Shown here: piece after piece, positions 25,025 to 33,369 of the stretch | Layout of the letters: each line of letters starts with the position of its first letter | Numbering within the stretch: the stretch's first letter is position 1 | From: Bdellovibrionia bacterium | Lineage (GTDB): Bacteria; Bdellovibrionota; Bdellovibrionia; Bdellovibrionales; JAUICD01 | Length of the DNA: 39,328 nucleotides | Assembly (NCBI GenBank): GCA_030427965.1 | Contig: JAUICD010000032.1 | Span: 1 to 39,328 of the forward strand | Direction: 5' to 3' | Made by a program: the position numbers and the translations under genes | The notes under the pieces: model-generated | Database searches by the model: none | Seen by the model: the letters and a program-made list of their open reading frames with translations, nothing else | What the model was told of the DNA's origin: nothing

Positions 25025-25114
25025 GATATTGAAATAACTTGACTATAACGGGATTCGGAAACTTGTGCTTCCGGCATATTCTTCGCAAGCTAAGCGTTTG
25101 ATTGAGGAGAGAAA

Positions 25115-27010
25115 TTGAACGTCAATAAACGAGTATTCTCATTTCTATTTGAATGGAGATCATTGGGTTTTATTCTTGCCCTGGTTCTTTCTGTATCTGT
25201 TTCTAGCAAAGCTAAGGATACAAATGAATTGGAATCTCGTCAGTTAACGTCATCTGAACTGAGTAACCCTCTTTCTCTAACAATAGCTCAGCGTAATCTC
25301 TTAGATCGAATGGTGGTGGGTACAGCTGCTGCTCTTCTTGGAATTGGAAATCATCAGGTCATTGAGAATCAATTGGGTTTACTTGAATTTGCAAGAGCTC
25401 TTGAGAGTCGATTGTACAAAATGACAGCAGAAGCAAAACTTTTTTTTGATGATGTCGACTTTGGACCGAGCAGTTCTGTTCGAAGTGCATTGATTGAAAG
25501 TGAATGGAAGATGAACCCTTTGTTGGCTCTTGTCCTAGAATATGTGATTTCTCCAAAAACATTTGCTGTGCCCGTATCAACCTTAGAGGATTATCTTGCT
25601 TATTCTATAGCAAATGAAATAAAAATTGAGCTAAGTAAGTCCAATCTTGAAGAGATAAAAGAGAAGTTAGTGGAAATGCCATTTAGAATACCTTCAAGTT
25701 ACAATCTTTCTCTTTACCCCAGTCTTGATGCTTTGCTTAGAAAAGAGGCTCATGACTTTGCTAAAAGCAGAGCTTTTCATTTAAATGAAAAAGGCCAGCC
25801 TCGTGCATATGAACCAGATATTCAGAATGCTTTAGCTCATACGTATGCGTGGGGCGAGAGGCTTATAGAAATTGGCAAACGAGGTGCTGTGGGATTGTTT
25901 GAGCAGTTTTCAAGTCACTTCTACAGCTTAGATGAGAGCTTCAGTGTTCTTTGGTCTATAGTTGAAACTGTTGAGTACGTTGCTTTGGACATGCAAGGAT
26001 TGATAGATGCAATTCGATATAAATTAACACTTGAGGAAACAAACAAGAGAAGCGAGCAGAGTGCCTTAGAGGGAATGCTTCATGAGACTCTTCAATTGAA
26101 AAGAGAGTTCTTGAGTTTAATGGAAAAGATGAAAAAATCTCATAAAGGAGAGACTGCAAGTTTGCCTCAAGAGTATAGAGCTATGAAAGATATTGTTCGA
26201 GAGTTAGAGCAATTTCGGCGTAAATTTAAAAGACATGCTGGAAAAACCATTGATGATATAGATCGAGAACTTGGGCTTGATGGAGATGTTGAGAAAACAC
26301 TCCGGTATGATACTCCTTGGGAAATTGAGTTTGCTCTTGAAAGAGAAGAAGCTAGACTTTTTAATCTTGAGGGGAATTGGGATGAGATTAGAACTTTTTC
26401 TATTATTGTGAGTGAGGAGTATAGAACAGCCCACTGGACCACTCAAGAAACTGAAATTTATACAGATTCCAATGGAGAGACAAAAACAAGACAAGTTACG
26501 CGCCATCATAACACATCCAGTACGGACTACGAAAGAGAGACAGTGCATACGCCTCAAGAGGAAATTGGTTTTGCTCGAAAGATTGAAGATCTGAAAAACC
26601 GATTGAGTGATATCCGTCATTTTCCTTCAAACGAGAGAGAAGCTGAGCTAAAGCAAGTGATTGATGAAGTTCGATCGCAAAAGACGGCACATGCGCAATA
26701 TGCTGAAATTCCAGCAAGAGGAAAAGATGAAGATGTCCACCGAGTACAGAGAATTCGTAATCTACAGGAACAGTTTAGAAATTTAGAACACACTGCTAGA
26801 ATTGCAGGGGTTGCGGCTAATATGAACATTGCTGATTTTAATCGAAAAATAGAAGGTGTTCCTACTGTTATACCAAATGTACGAAAAAATTTAAAACAAT
26901 TGGACGTGAGGCACTGGCAAAGAGTGAAGTGGACAATGATGGGTGCAGGAACCACAGGAGTCGTAGGAGCTGCTTGTTGGTACTTCCTTTCTTCGGGAGC
27001 TCCGCTATGA
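25115..27010 (+). CDS. Exported coiled-coil protein with hydrophobic C-terminal tail (tandem pair, first member)
   Basis: I do not recognise a named family. The TTG start at 25115 has GAGGAG five bases upstream. The 631-aa product begins with a signal-like segment (LGFILALVLSVSVSS, cleavage near SKA). A helical N-domain (about 45-300) follows, then a long charged helical or coiled-coil stretch (305-420). A beta-rich insert after GNWDE (421-478) is rich in Thr, His and Tyr, for example HWTTQETEIYTDSNG. A second coiled coil spans 484-565. The end is WTMMGAGTTGVVGAACWYFL, a short hydrophobic segment with Gly/Ala and one Cys (608-625). The next gene ends almost identically. Likely anchored in the envelope at both processing stages; the role is unknown. 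Confidence 0.8.
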   Translation: MNVNKRVFSFLFEWRSLGFILALVLSVSVSSKAKDTNELESRQLTSSELSNPLSLTIAQRNLLDRMVVGTAAALLGIGNHQVIENQLGLLEFARALESRLYKMTAEAKLFFDDVDFGPSSSVRSALIESEWKMNPLLALVLEYVISPKTFAVPVSTLEDYLAYSIANEIKIELSKSNLEEIKEKLVEMPFRIPSSYNLSLYPSLDALLRKEAHDFAKSRAFHLNEKGQPRAYEPDIQNALAHTYAWGERLIEIGKRGAVGLFEQFSSHFYSLDESFSVLWSIVETVEYVALDMQGLIDAIRYKLTLEETNKRSEQSALEGMLHETLQLKREFLSLMEKMKKSHKGETASLPQEYRAMKDIVRELEQFRRKFKRHAGKTIDDIDRELGLDGDVEKTLRYDTPWEIEFALEREEARLFNLEGNWDEIRTFSIIVSEEYRTAHWTTQETEIYTDSNGETKTRQVTRHHNTSSTDYERETVHTPQEEIGFARKIEDLKNRLSDIRHFPSNEREAELKQVIDEVRSQKTAHAQYAEIPARGKDEDVHRVQRIRNLQEQFRNLEHTARIAGVAANMNIADFNRKIEGVPTVIPNVRKNLKQLDVRHWQRVKWTMMGAGTTGVVGAACWYFLSSGAPL

Positions 27011-28629
27011 AAAAAACAATAACTGTTTTTCTCATTTTGTTTTTATTTTTGCCTGTGGCCTATGCTGAGTCAGAACGGGATCTTGTGGCAAAAGCAATTC
27101 GCAGTCTTATGACAGATCGAGAGATAAAAGGGGTAAATGGAGAAGCTATTATTGTTGGACCACAAAACAGTTTGAGAGATGTGGTTCGTGTCATGTTTCA
27201 TAACTATAATTCAGAATATATTTCAAATGACAGTGTGGAGCTTATTGTTAAACACTTGGGTGATAGCAGAGAGTTGGTTGCCCAGGCTTTGTATGGCTGG
27301 GGATTCAATTACAGTGTATTAGAAAGACTTAGGCAAGTTTTTAACTATGGTCCATACGCAAGAGGGAGTCGGGAGATAGATCTTGCTGGAATTGATCCCA
27401 ATTTGCCTGCAGGTATTCCAGAATATTTGGTGTCGGATTCGGAGTATTGGAATGTGAATATTACTGGACAGGTGGATTTGGATTATCGATCAGATATATA
27501 CTGGTTACTTGAGCAAATTCGATCGATGATGAATTTGGCTATAATTCGAGCCGATGAAACATCACATTCTCCGATGAATCTTTTTCTGAATCGTTATAGG
27601 CAGATTGATCAAATTATAAATTTCACTCAACGAACAGAGAGAACATTGACCCAACTTCAATCTTTAATCATTACATTGAGAATTAAGATAGCCAAATATA
27701 AAAACGATCCTAGTAAAGTTGAAGATTTTCAAAAACTAAAAATTGAAATTGAAGGGGAGTTGAGTCGTTTTGTGGAAAGTGTTCGTGAACTTATTTCTAG
27801 TGGGCAGCCCAGCTCTTCGTCTGATAAAACTCCGTGGAGAGAATTTGCTAAATCTATAACATTGAGACAGGACAGATTGCGAGTTGTTGAAGATGCTGTC
27901 CGAGATAAATCTATTCAAGTTCTTACTGAAATTGATGAAATTGAAAACAGAGCTTCTACAAATGGGCGTTACACAGATGATGAAATACCAGAATTGGTAT
28001 TAAAGCTTCAGGAACACCGTCAAGAGATCAAAGACCTTCTTATGAATTGGGAAGATGTTGTTGTGTACAAGTATCATGCAAGGGTTCATCGGTGGCTTTA
28101 TACACACCTTCATTCTGAAGAAAGAGGTCCTTATTTAGAGGTTGAGAGATATTTTAAGGAAAGAAATATCGAAGGTGTTGAGCTTGCTCCAATTGAAGAT
28201 GAATTGGAAGTGATCAATCAGTTGGTAAAAGAGAGTGATAGAATCACCAATCGAAAACTCGACAAAAATCAAATCCTCGAATTGAGAGGGCGTGTTCAAA
28301 AATTAAAAGACGAACATGATGTTTATGTAGAAAAAGGACCACGCATGAAGAACCTTCATCTCAATCAGAGGACTGGTTTTGAAGAACGATTTAAGGTCAG
28401 AAATGAAATTATATCTGACTTATTGGATTTGGTGATAGATAGCAGTTACAGACATGAAGCTCATCAGGCAAAAGGTTATTTGGGTATTAATTTTGAAACA
28501 GAGTTGAGTGAGCGGTATGGAAAGGTTATGGAAAGACTCAAGAAAACTGCACTTTATTTTAAATACAGCAGATGGGGCTTGATGGGTGCCAGCGGCGTAG
28601 GTGCTGCTTGTTGGATCTATTTGATGTGA
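27007..28629 (+). CDS. Exported coiled-coil protein with hydrophobic C-terminal tail (tandem pair, second member)
   Basis: The ATG at 27007 overlaps the upstream stop (ATGA), so translation is coupled; the frame also extends 26 codons back into the upstream gene without support. The 540-aa protein starts with a clear signal peptide (ITVFLILFLFLPVAYA). A helical N-domain reaches about 180, a coiled coil spans 195-345, a short segment after NWED (347) stands where the first protein has its beta-rich insert, and a second coiled coil covers 395-480. The final RWGLMGASGVGAACWIYLM matches the tail of the upstream protein (shared MGA-x-G-VGAACW). Order and tail suggest an ancient tandem duplication with strong divergence. 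Function is unknown; the pair probably acts together in the envelope. Confidence 0.8.
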   Translation: MKKTITVFLILFLFLPVAYAESERDLVAKAIRSLMTDREIKGVNGEAIIVGPQNSLRDVVRVMFHNYNSEYISNDSVELIVKHLGDSRELVAQALYGWGFNYSVLERLRQVFNYGPYARGSREIDLAGIDPNLPAGIPEYLVSDSEYWNVNITGQVDLDYRSDIYWLLEQIRSMMNLAIIRADETSHSPMNLFLNRYRQIDQIINFTQRTERTLTQLQSLIITLRIKIAKYKNDPSKVEDFQKLKIEIEGELSRFVESVRELISSGQPSSSSDKTPWREFAKSITLRQDRLRVVEDAVRDKSIQVLTEIDEIENRASTNGRYTDDEIPELVLKLQEHRQEIKDLLMNWEDVVVYKYHARVHRWLYTHLHSEERGPYLEVERYFKERNIEGVELAPIEDELEVINQLVKESDRITNRKLDKNQILELRGRVQKLKDEHDVYVEKGPRMKNLHLNQRTGFEERFKVRNEIISDLLDLVIDSSYRHEAHQAKGYLGINFETELSERYGKVMERLKKTALYFKYSRWGLMGASGVGAACWIYLM

Positions 28630-28986
28630 AAAGGTACGAACACACTTTTGGGACTGGATGCGTTGATAAATGGATATCTACTAGTTAAGGTCATATTAAA
28701 GTTTTTCTTACCGCTCTTCTTCACAAAATTTTACCGAAATTAGAGAAGCTCCCAGGATTTTCATGGAGTGTAAATACTTTGGAAGAGAATATTTTCTCAA
28801 CAAGCAAATCAACCTAGCACGACGCGCTATTTTGAATTGGAAATATCGTTTTTTCGCAAATATTTTAGAAAAAAAAGATTTTTTAAATTAGGCTATCAAT
28901 TATTCTAATAACTTAGAAAGTATCGATCACTTATGGTCTGTTTATACGTACCATTAAGTCGACTTCGTGTGGAAGGTTGGTAGAGG
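28630..28986. other. 357-bp intergenic region before dsbB
   Basis: No gene is seen. The stretch is AT-rich, particularly at 28845-28895 with long A and T runs. I see no GC stem with T-run to end the upstream operon and no clear -35/-10 pair. GGAAGG at 28972-28977 serves the GTG start of dsbB. Confidence 0.5.
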
Positions 28987-29400
28987 GTGAGATTTTACAT
29001 TCTATTTTTAGCTTGGATTGTTTCTGTTGTATCAACCTTAGGAAGTCTTTTTTTTAGCGAAGTATTGGGTTTTCCTCCATGTTCTCTTTGTTGGTATCAA
29101 CGAATATGCATGTACCCTTTAACGCTTGTATTTGGATTTGCTTTATTCCCTGTGGAGAATCGTGTTTTTAAGTTTTCTTTTCCATTGGCTGCTGTGGGAT
29201 GGTTTTTTGCTCTCTATCACAACTTGTTGCACTGGGGAATTATTTCTGAAACAGTGGCTCCATGTAGACAGGGTGTTGCTTGCTCAACAGTTTATATAAA
29301 TCTGATGGGATTTCTTACAATTCCTTTGATGTCATTAATTTCGTTTACAATAATTTTAATTTTGCTTTTGGTATTTAAAAAACAGGGAAAAGAGGTTTAA
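28987..29400 (+). CDS. dsbB: DsbB/BdbC-family quinone-linked disulfide oxidoreductase
   Basis: A 137-aa inner-membrane protein with four spans that reoxidises DsbA and passes electrons to quinone. FPPCSLCWYQR gives the first redox pair (Cys32, Cys35) and APCRQGVACS the second (Cys93, Cys99), matching the compact BdbC/DsbB type. The GTG start at 28987 has GGAAGG about nine bases upstream and puts the first span at the N-terminus. It lies three bases before dsbA, so the two form a functional operon for periplasmic disulfide formation. Confidence 0.93.
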   Translation: MRFYILFLAWIVSVVSTLGSLFFSEVLGFPPCSLCWYQRICMYPLTLVFGFALFPVENRVFKFSFPLAAVGWFFALYHNLLHWGIISETVAPCRQGVACSTVYINLMGFLTIPLMSLISFTIILILLLVFKKQGKEV

Positions 29401-29403
29401 AAG

Positions 29404-30057
29404 ATGTCGAGTCAGAAAAAACTTTTTATTGGAACGTTGATAGCTCTAATAGGAATATTTATTGGTGGGATATATTTTTATAACTCATTGGAATCTAAAA
29501 AAATTCAGACTGTAGTAGATAAAGATCCGAAAGCCTTGGTGAGAGATCATTCTCCATCAAAGGGGAGCGCGATATTGAGAGTAACTCTTGTGGAGTTTCT
29601 TGATCCAGAGTGTGAGTCTTGTGCTTTTTTTCATCCAATTGTGAAGAAGATTTTAAAGAAACATGAAGGAAAAATTCATTATGTGATTCGCTATGCGCCT
29701 TTTCATCCCAACTCTAAGTTTGCAGTGGCTATTTTGGAAGCTGCAAGACGACAGGGGAAGTATTGGGAAACACTTGACTTACTTTTTAGCAAACTCTCTG
29801 AATGGGGAGATCATCACAATCCTCAACCAGAACTGATTTGGTCCTATCTACCAGCTCTTGGTTTAGATGTAGATCGTCTAAGAACTGATATGAAAGACGA
29901 ATCTATTACAAATCTCATTGAGCAAGATATCAAAGACGGAAAAAGCTTTTCTGTACGTCGAACGCCGACATTTTTTATCAATGGACAACCTCTTCAACGA
30001 TTTGGAGAGAATGAACTTATTGAGGCAATTGAAAGAGAGCTGTCAGTTTTAGATTAG
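29404..30057 (+). CDS. DsbA-like thiol:disulfide oxidoreductase
   Basis: The 217-aa protein has an uncleaved-looking N-terminal span (LFIGTLIALIGIFIGGIYFY) and a thioredoxin-fold domain. The active-site motif CESC is at 70-73 in FLDPECESCAFF, and the cis-Pro loop is RRTPTFFING near 190. The insert between them is helical, as in DsbA and in the membrane-bound BdbD/DsbA-like group. It would introduce disulfides in periplasmic proteins and be recharged by the DsbB encoded directly upstream. The active-site dipeptide Glu-Ser differs from the E. coli Pro-His, so its redox potential may differ. The TAG stop shares four bases with the stop of the convergent peptidase. Confidence 0.93.
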   Translation: MSSQKKLFIGTLIALIGIFIGGIYFYNSLESKKIQTVVDKDPKALVRDHSPSKGSAILRVTLVEFLDPECESCAFFHPIVKKILKKHEGKIHYVIRYAPFHPNSKFAVAILEAARRQGKYWETLDLLFSKLSEWGDHHNPQPELIWSYLPALGLDVDRLRTDMKDESITNLIEQDIKDGKSFSVRRTPTFFINGQPLQRFGENELIEAIERELSVLD

Positions 30058-30950
30058 TTTTCAGCAACATCAACGTGAAAATTTGTAATTTGGAGTTTCT
30101 TGGCTCGTCGAGTTTGGTAGGTAACAAACTCTTTGGGATTCACGGCTTTGCCAGAAATGTGAATTTCATAGTGCAAATGAGGGCCTGTGGCGCGTCCTGT
30201 TTTTCCGACTGTTCCTAGGGCTTGCCCAACAACGACGCGATCACCTTTTTTGACCATGATACGGTTCATGTGGGCATAAAGAGTAAGAATTCCCATTCCA
30301 TGATCCACTTTAACCCAAAGTCCAAAGTCACTGGATTTTTTACTCTTTACTTCTACAATGCGGCCGGGAGCTGCAGAGACGACGAGTGCTCCGGCTTTGG
30401 AGGCGATGTCGAGTCCTTTATGACGTCTTAGGTATTTTTGTTGTTTTAACTTTCTCTTGCCATAAGAGCTTGTAAAGTATCCATTTAAGGGAGGAGTCAG
30501 AGGGCAGTTGACTAAAAATTGATGAATATCTAAATCCTTCATCACCAAAGATTGTGATTGATAATGTTTGAGAAGGGCCTTGGGTAAGAGGCTTAATTCC
30601 CGTTGATTTATCTTGGATATTAATTTTTGGAATTCGATTTTTTTTTGTTGTGTAACGAAGAGCTTTCTTTGAACTTGATTCAATTTTAAAGAAAGTGATT
30701 CGATTTTTTTCTTCGGATTTTTGCTCTCTTCTAGGCTATTGAGACCAATCAGCAAAGAGAAAAGAACTCCCACCGTGAACCATCGGACTGGAGCTAAGAA
30801 GTCTTTGACTTTATCTATTATGTATTGAGGTTTCATTTCTTGATGGATATTGCAAGATTGAATCCTTAGAGAGGCCCGTTGTTTCGAGTTGAGCTTTAAG
30901 GGGGCTATAGATTTTTCACTTTTGTCGTCTTTGAACCCATACTCCAACAC
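30054..30950 (-). CDS. M23-family (LytM-like) peptidoglycan endopeptidase
   Basis: A membrane-anchored zinc metallopeptidase that cuts peptidoglycan cross-links or peptides. From the GTG at 30950 it has 298 aa. An in-frame ATG at 30836 would remove 38 hydrophilic residues and put the single span (WFTVGVLFSLLIGL) near the N-terminus; the ribosome site is weak for both. A coiled coil follows the span. The M23 domain begins with YFTSSYGKRK and holds the metal site HKGLD, with the later GPHLHYEIH giving the HxH pair. The block DHGMGILTLYAHM is standard. All catalytic residues are present, so it should be active. In the GTG form the N-terminal tail would be cytoplasmic. Confidence 0.9.
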   Translation of the reverse strand: MLEYGFKDDKSEKSIAPLKLNSKQRASLRIQSCNIHQEMKPQYIIDKVKDFLAPVRWFTVGVLFSLLIGLNSLEESKNPKKKIESLSLKLNQVQRKLFVTQQKKIEFQKLISKINQRELSLLPKALLKHYQSQSLVMKDLDIHQFLVNCPLTPPLNGYFTSSYGKRKLKQQKYLRRHKGLDIASKAGALVVSAAPGRIVEVKSKKSSDFGLWVKVDHGMGILTLYAHMNRIMVKKGDRVVVGQALGTVGKTGRATGPHLHYEIHISGKAVNPKEFVTYQTRRAKKLQITNFHVDVAEN

Positions 30951-31173
30951 GCCTTGAAATTTTATTGAAGTTCTTTAGTCTTTTTTCCTAAAGATATATT
31001 CCTTGTCTTTTTTAACGCGACGTCTGGTTGTAGAGATATTTTACTTAGTGCAATATCGTCTTTTGAAAGCTACTATATGAAGAGTTCTTTATTTCGATCT
31101 TGTGGCACTATTCAGACCTTCGGCCCCTTCTTTGGATAACTAATTCAAAACTACTGAAGCCAAGGAGAACTAT

Positions 31174-31368
31174 ATGCCCGATGAAAAGTGCGACAATCAA
31201 AATCATTCTAAAATGAATGTTGCAGTCCGATTTTGTCCCAATTGTGGAATAGTTGTAAATAGCAGCATCCCACACCGGAAATGCAATCGAGAGTATCATG
31301 TAAAGAGCCGAAAAGAAGGAAGTCACTTTTGCTCTGATTGTGGAGCAAACTTAAAGGCGTCGTATTGA
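31174..31368 (+). CDS. Small zinc-ribbon protein
   Basis: A 64-aa cytoplasmic protein with two Cys knuckles, FCPNCG (about 20-25) and FCSDCG (about 52-57), plus additional Cys/His in HRKCNREYH. The arrangement is that of a zinc ribbon. AAGGAGA precedes the ATG at an ideal distance, the clearest ribosome site in this part of the window. Its TGA stop overlaps the TTG start of the dehydrogenase-like gene (TTGA), so the two are translationally coupled. The partner or target is unknown; RNA, DNA or protein binding are all possible. Confidence 0.75.
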   Translation: MPDEKCDNQNHSKMNVAVRFCPNCGIVVNSSIPHRKCNREYHVKSRKEGSHFCSDCGANLKASY

Positions 31369-32507
31369 AAAATCTAGCCATAGGGATTTTGGGTGCTTCG
31401 TTGAAAGAGAACGAACTTAGAGTCCCCATACATCCAGAACAGTTTAGTTGGATAGATGACGACATCAAGGAAAGCATATTTTTTGAAACAGATTATGCTA
31501 AGAACTTTGGCATTGGTCCCAAACTGTTTGAGGGCTTTGGGGGTGTTTTAGAACGAGCCGAGATTTTTGAAAAAAGTGATGTTGTTTTAGTGCCTAAGCC
31601 TGTGCTGAAGGACTTTCAGTCGATGAAAAAAGGAGCGACTTTGTGTGGTTGGGCACATCTTGTCCAACAGAAAGCGGTGACTCAAGTTTGTATTGATAAA
31701 CAGCTTTCTGTGTTAGCTTGGGAGTCTTTGCACAAATGGACAGACGATGGTGAATTTAGGCGACATATTTTCCACAAAAACAATGAAATTGCTGGGTATG
31801 CAGCAATTTTAGATGCACTGAGGCTCCTAGGAATAGATGGAAACTATGGACCAGCTAAACATGCTATTGTCATCGGTTTTGGATCTGTGGGAAGAGGGGC
31901 TGTTCATGCTCTTCTTGGGCTGGGCTTTAGAGATGTTTCAGTTTACACCAATCGGCAGCCCAATCACATTGACGACCAAATTCACGGAGTACGATTTAGA
32001 CAATTAAAATCTAGTCCCAATGAGTCACTTTTGGTGGTTAATATGAATGGTAGCAAACGTTCCTTTATTGAAGAGATCTCTACCTCCGACATCGTAGTCA
32101 ATGCAATGGTTCAAGATACGGACGAACCAATAATGTTCATTGATGAAAGTGAAGTTGGACGACTAAAAGAAAACTCGCTCATTGTTGATGTGAGTTGTGA
32201 TGAAGGAATGGGCTTTTTTGGTGCAAAGCCTACGACTTTTGAAAAGCCGATGTTTAAAATTGGGCGCGCTCATTACTATGCAGTAGATCATACCCCTTCA
32301 TATCTTTGGAATAGTGCTTCTTGGGAAATATCTCAGTCCCTATTACCCTTTTTGTCAGATTTGATGGGAGGAGTAAATATTTGGAATCAAAATGAAAGTT
32401 TGGCCAAGTGTTTGGAGATAGAACAGGGAACGATTAAAAATCAAAAGATTTTAACTTTTCAAAATCGATCTACTGACTACCCACATGATACGGCTCATCC
32501 TGCTTAG
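31365..32507 (+). CDS. AlaDH/PNT-family enzyme, N5-(carboxyethyl)ornithine synthase-like
   Basis: The 380-aa protein has the alanine dehydrogenase/transhydrogenase N-domain opening (GILGASLKENELRVPIHP) and a Rossmann motif AIVIGFGSVGRGA near residue 165. Blocks NEIAGYAAILDALR, LIVDVSCDEGMGF and YYAVDHTPSYLW match the pattern I recall for N5-(carboxyethyl)ornithine synthase, which reductively joins pyruvate to the ornithine side-chain amine with NADPH. A saccharopine-type or other opine reaction is an alternative. I choose the TTG at 31365, overlapping the upstream stop; the frame extends nine more codons inside the zinc-ribbon gene. AAAGG lies upstream. The coupled zinc-ribbon partner is unusual for this enzyme family. 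Confidence 0.75.
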   Translation: MKNLAIGILGASLKENELRVPIHPEQFSWIDDDIKESIFFETDYAKNFGIGPKLFEGFGGVLERAEIFEKSDVVLVPKPVLKDFQSMKKGATLCGWAHLVQQKAVTQVCIDKQLSVLAWESLHKWTDDGEFRRHIFHKNNEIAGYAAILDALRLLGIDGNYGPAKHAIVIGFGSVGRGAVHALLGLGFRDVSVYTNRQPNHIDDQIHGVRFRQLKSSPNESLLVVNMNGSKRSFIEEISTSDIVVNAMVQDTDEPIMFIDESEVGRLKENSLIVDVSCDEGMGFFGAKPTTFEKPMFKIGRAHYYAVDHTPSYLWNSASWEISQSLLPFLSDLMGGVNIWNQNESLAKCLEIEQGTIKNQKILTFQNRSTDYPHDTAHPA

Positions 32508-32662
32508 TCGTGGAATACATGATTTCTTTATGTGAATGAGTAACAGTAAAGCAAGAAGTACCTAAAATTAACAGAACAAAGTGGTCGATTTTTGGTGCTT
32601 TGAGGGTTTGGACATAAAGTTAGTTCAGCCTTAATGGAATAATATAGAGTTTGCAATAAAAA

Positions 32663-33238
32663 CTATTGAATCAAAATCCCACGGCTACTAAAAATACTCA
32701 GTGGGCCATTGGACTTTTTAGAAGTTGCCATTACTGCTTCAAATATAGGGGGTAGTGCAATGGGGGAAGCATTAAAGAGCACAATAAAATTCGCACCTGA
32801 ACCTCCTTGATTGTCACTTTTTTTAATAAAAATTTCTTTAGTTTCCAACGGACCGAGTTCTATCCCTCCTTTTAAGTAGTAACGAATCAATTCGCCCTTT
32901 GTGTTAAAATATCCTACTTTTAAAATTGTGATTTTTTCTTTCAAATCAGTATTTCTTAGACTCAAAGTGACTGCTGCTTCCTTTGGGTCCCCATCAGAGG
33001 AATAAATATGTGAATAAGCTGGAATGTAACTATATTTTGTGTTCGGCGAGCTATTTATTCCGAAGACTTCATTTATACTATTGTTTAAATTCTTAGCATT
33101 TTCATATGCTAAATCAAAGGTTGGAGTGGGACTTCCTAATGTGTTTAGTTTTTGGAACAGTACGAAAACTGCCAGTACACTGATTCCAAAAACAATATAT
33201 TTAATTTTAGAAACCAGTTTGTTTTTCTTGTTTTTCAT
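32663..33238 (-). CDS. DUF3124-like membrane-anchored protein
   Basis: The 191-aa product (ATG at 33238; a TTG at 33280 with AGGGTGG upstream would add 14 residues) has a basic N-terminus and one span (YIVFGISVLAVFVLF), then a periplasmic beta-rich domain. IPAYSHIY, LSLRNTD, KVGYFNTKGELIRYY, LGPLETKEIF and QGGSGANFIVLF match the DUF3124 pattern, and the end FSSRGILIQ is also typical. The gene at 35410 encodes a second, lipoprotein version of the same domain. The two bracket the Kef-type antiporter, which is transcribed divergently from this gene. The function of DUF3124 is not established. Confidence 0.8.
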   Translation of the reverse strand: MKNKKNKLVSKIKYIVFGISVLAVFVLFQKLNTLGSPTPTFDLAYENAKNLNNSINEVFGINSSPNTKYSYIPAYSHIYSSDGDPKEAAVTLSLRNTDLKEKITILKVGYFNTKGELIRYYLKGGIELGPLETKEIFIKKSDNQGGSGANFIVLFNASPIALPPIFEAVMATSKKSNGPLSIFSSRGILIQ

Positions 33239-33369
33239 AAACAATTCCCATGATAATGTTTCTTTAGGGTTTGCCTTCAATTGGCCACCCTTGAGCTTTA
33301 GGGCAAGTTTACCTAATATTATATTCTCATTAAGTTAAAAGGCAACTTTTAATATTTTGGAGTTTGGGT

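Larger units (their letters stand above)
24667..25114. other. 448-bp intergenic region after the nirK operon
   Basis: No long gene is present. It holds a hairpin with T-run at 24855-24908, a possible 34-codon ORF with a ribosome site at 24920-25024, and a short stem (CGGAA/TTCCG) at 25056-25073 ahead of the next operon. GAGGAG at 25104 serves the TTG start at 25115. I could not find a convincing -35/-10 pair: TATAAC at 25044 lacks a -35. Confidence 0.5.

Noticed and set aside
25039..25049. Promoter at TTGACT/TATAAC before the coiled-coil operon
   Set aside because: The two elements overlap directly instead of being about 17 bases apart, and neither has a partner at a suitable distance.
26929..27006. 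Upstream extension of the second coiled-coil protein
   Set aside because: The extra 26 codons overlap the end of the first gene; the ATG at 27007 begins a clean signal peptide and gives the usual four-base overlap.
26937..27010. LPXTG, PEP-CTERM or GlyGly-CTERM sorting signal for the coiled-coil proteins
   Set aside because: The required motifs are absent and the basic residues come before, not after, the hydrophobic tail; a different tail type is reported as a finding.
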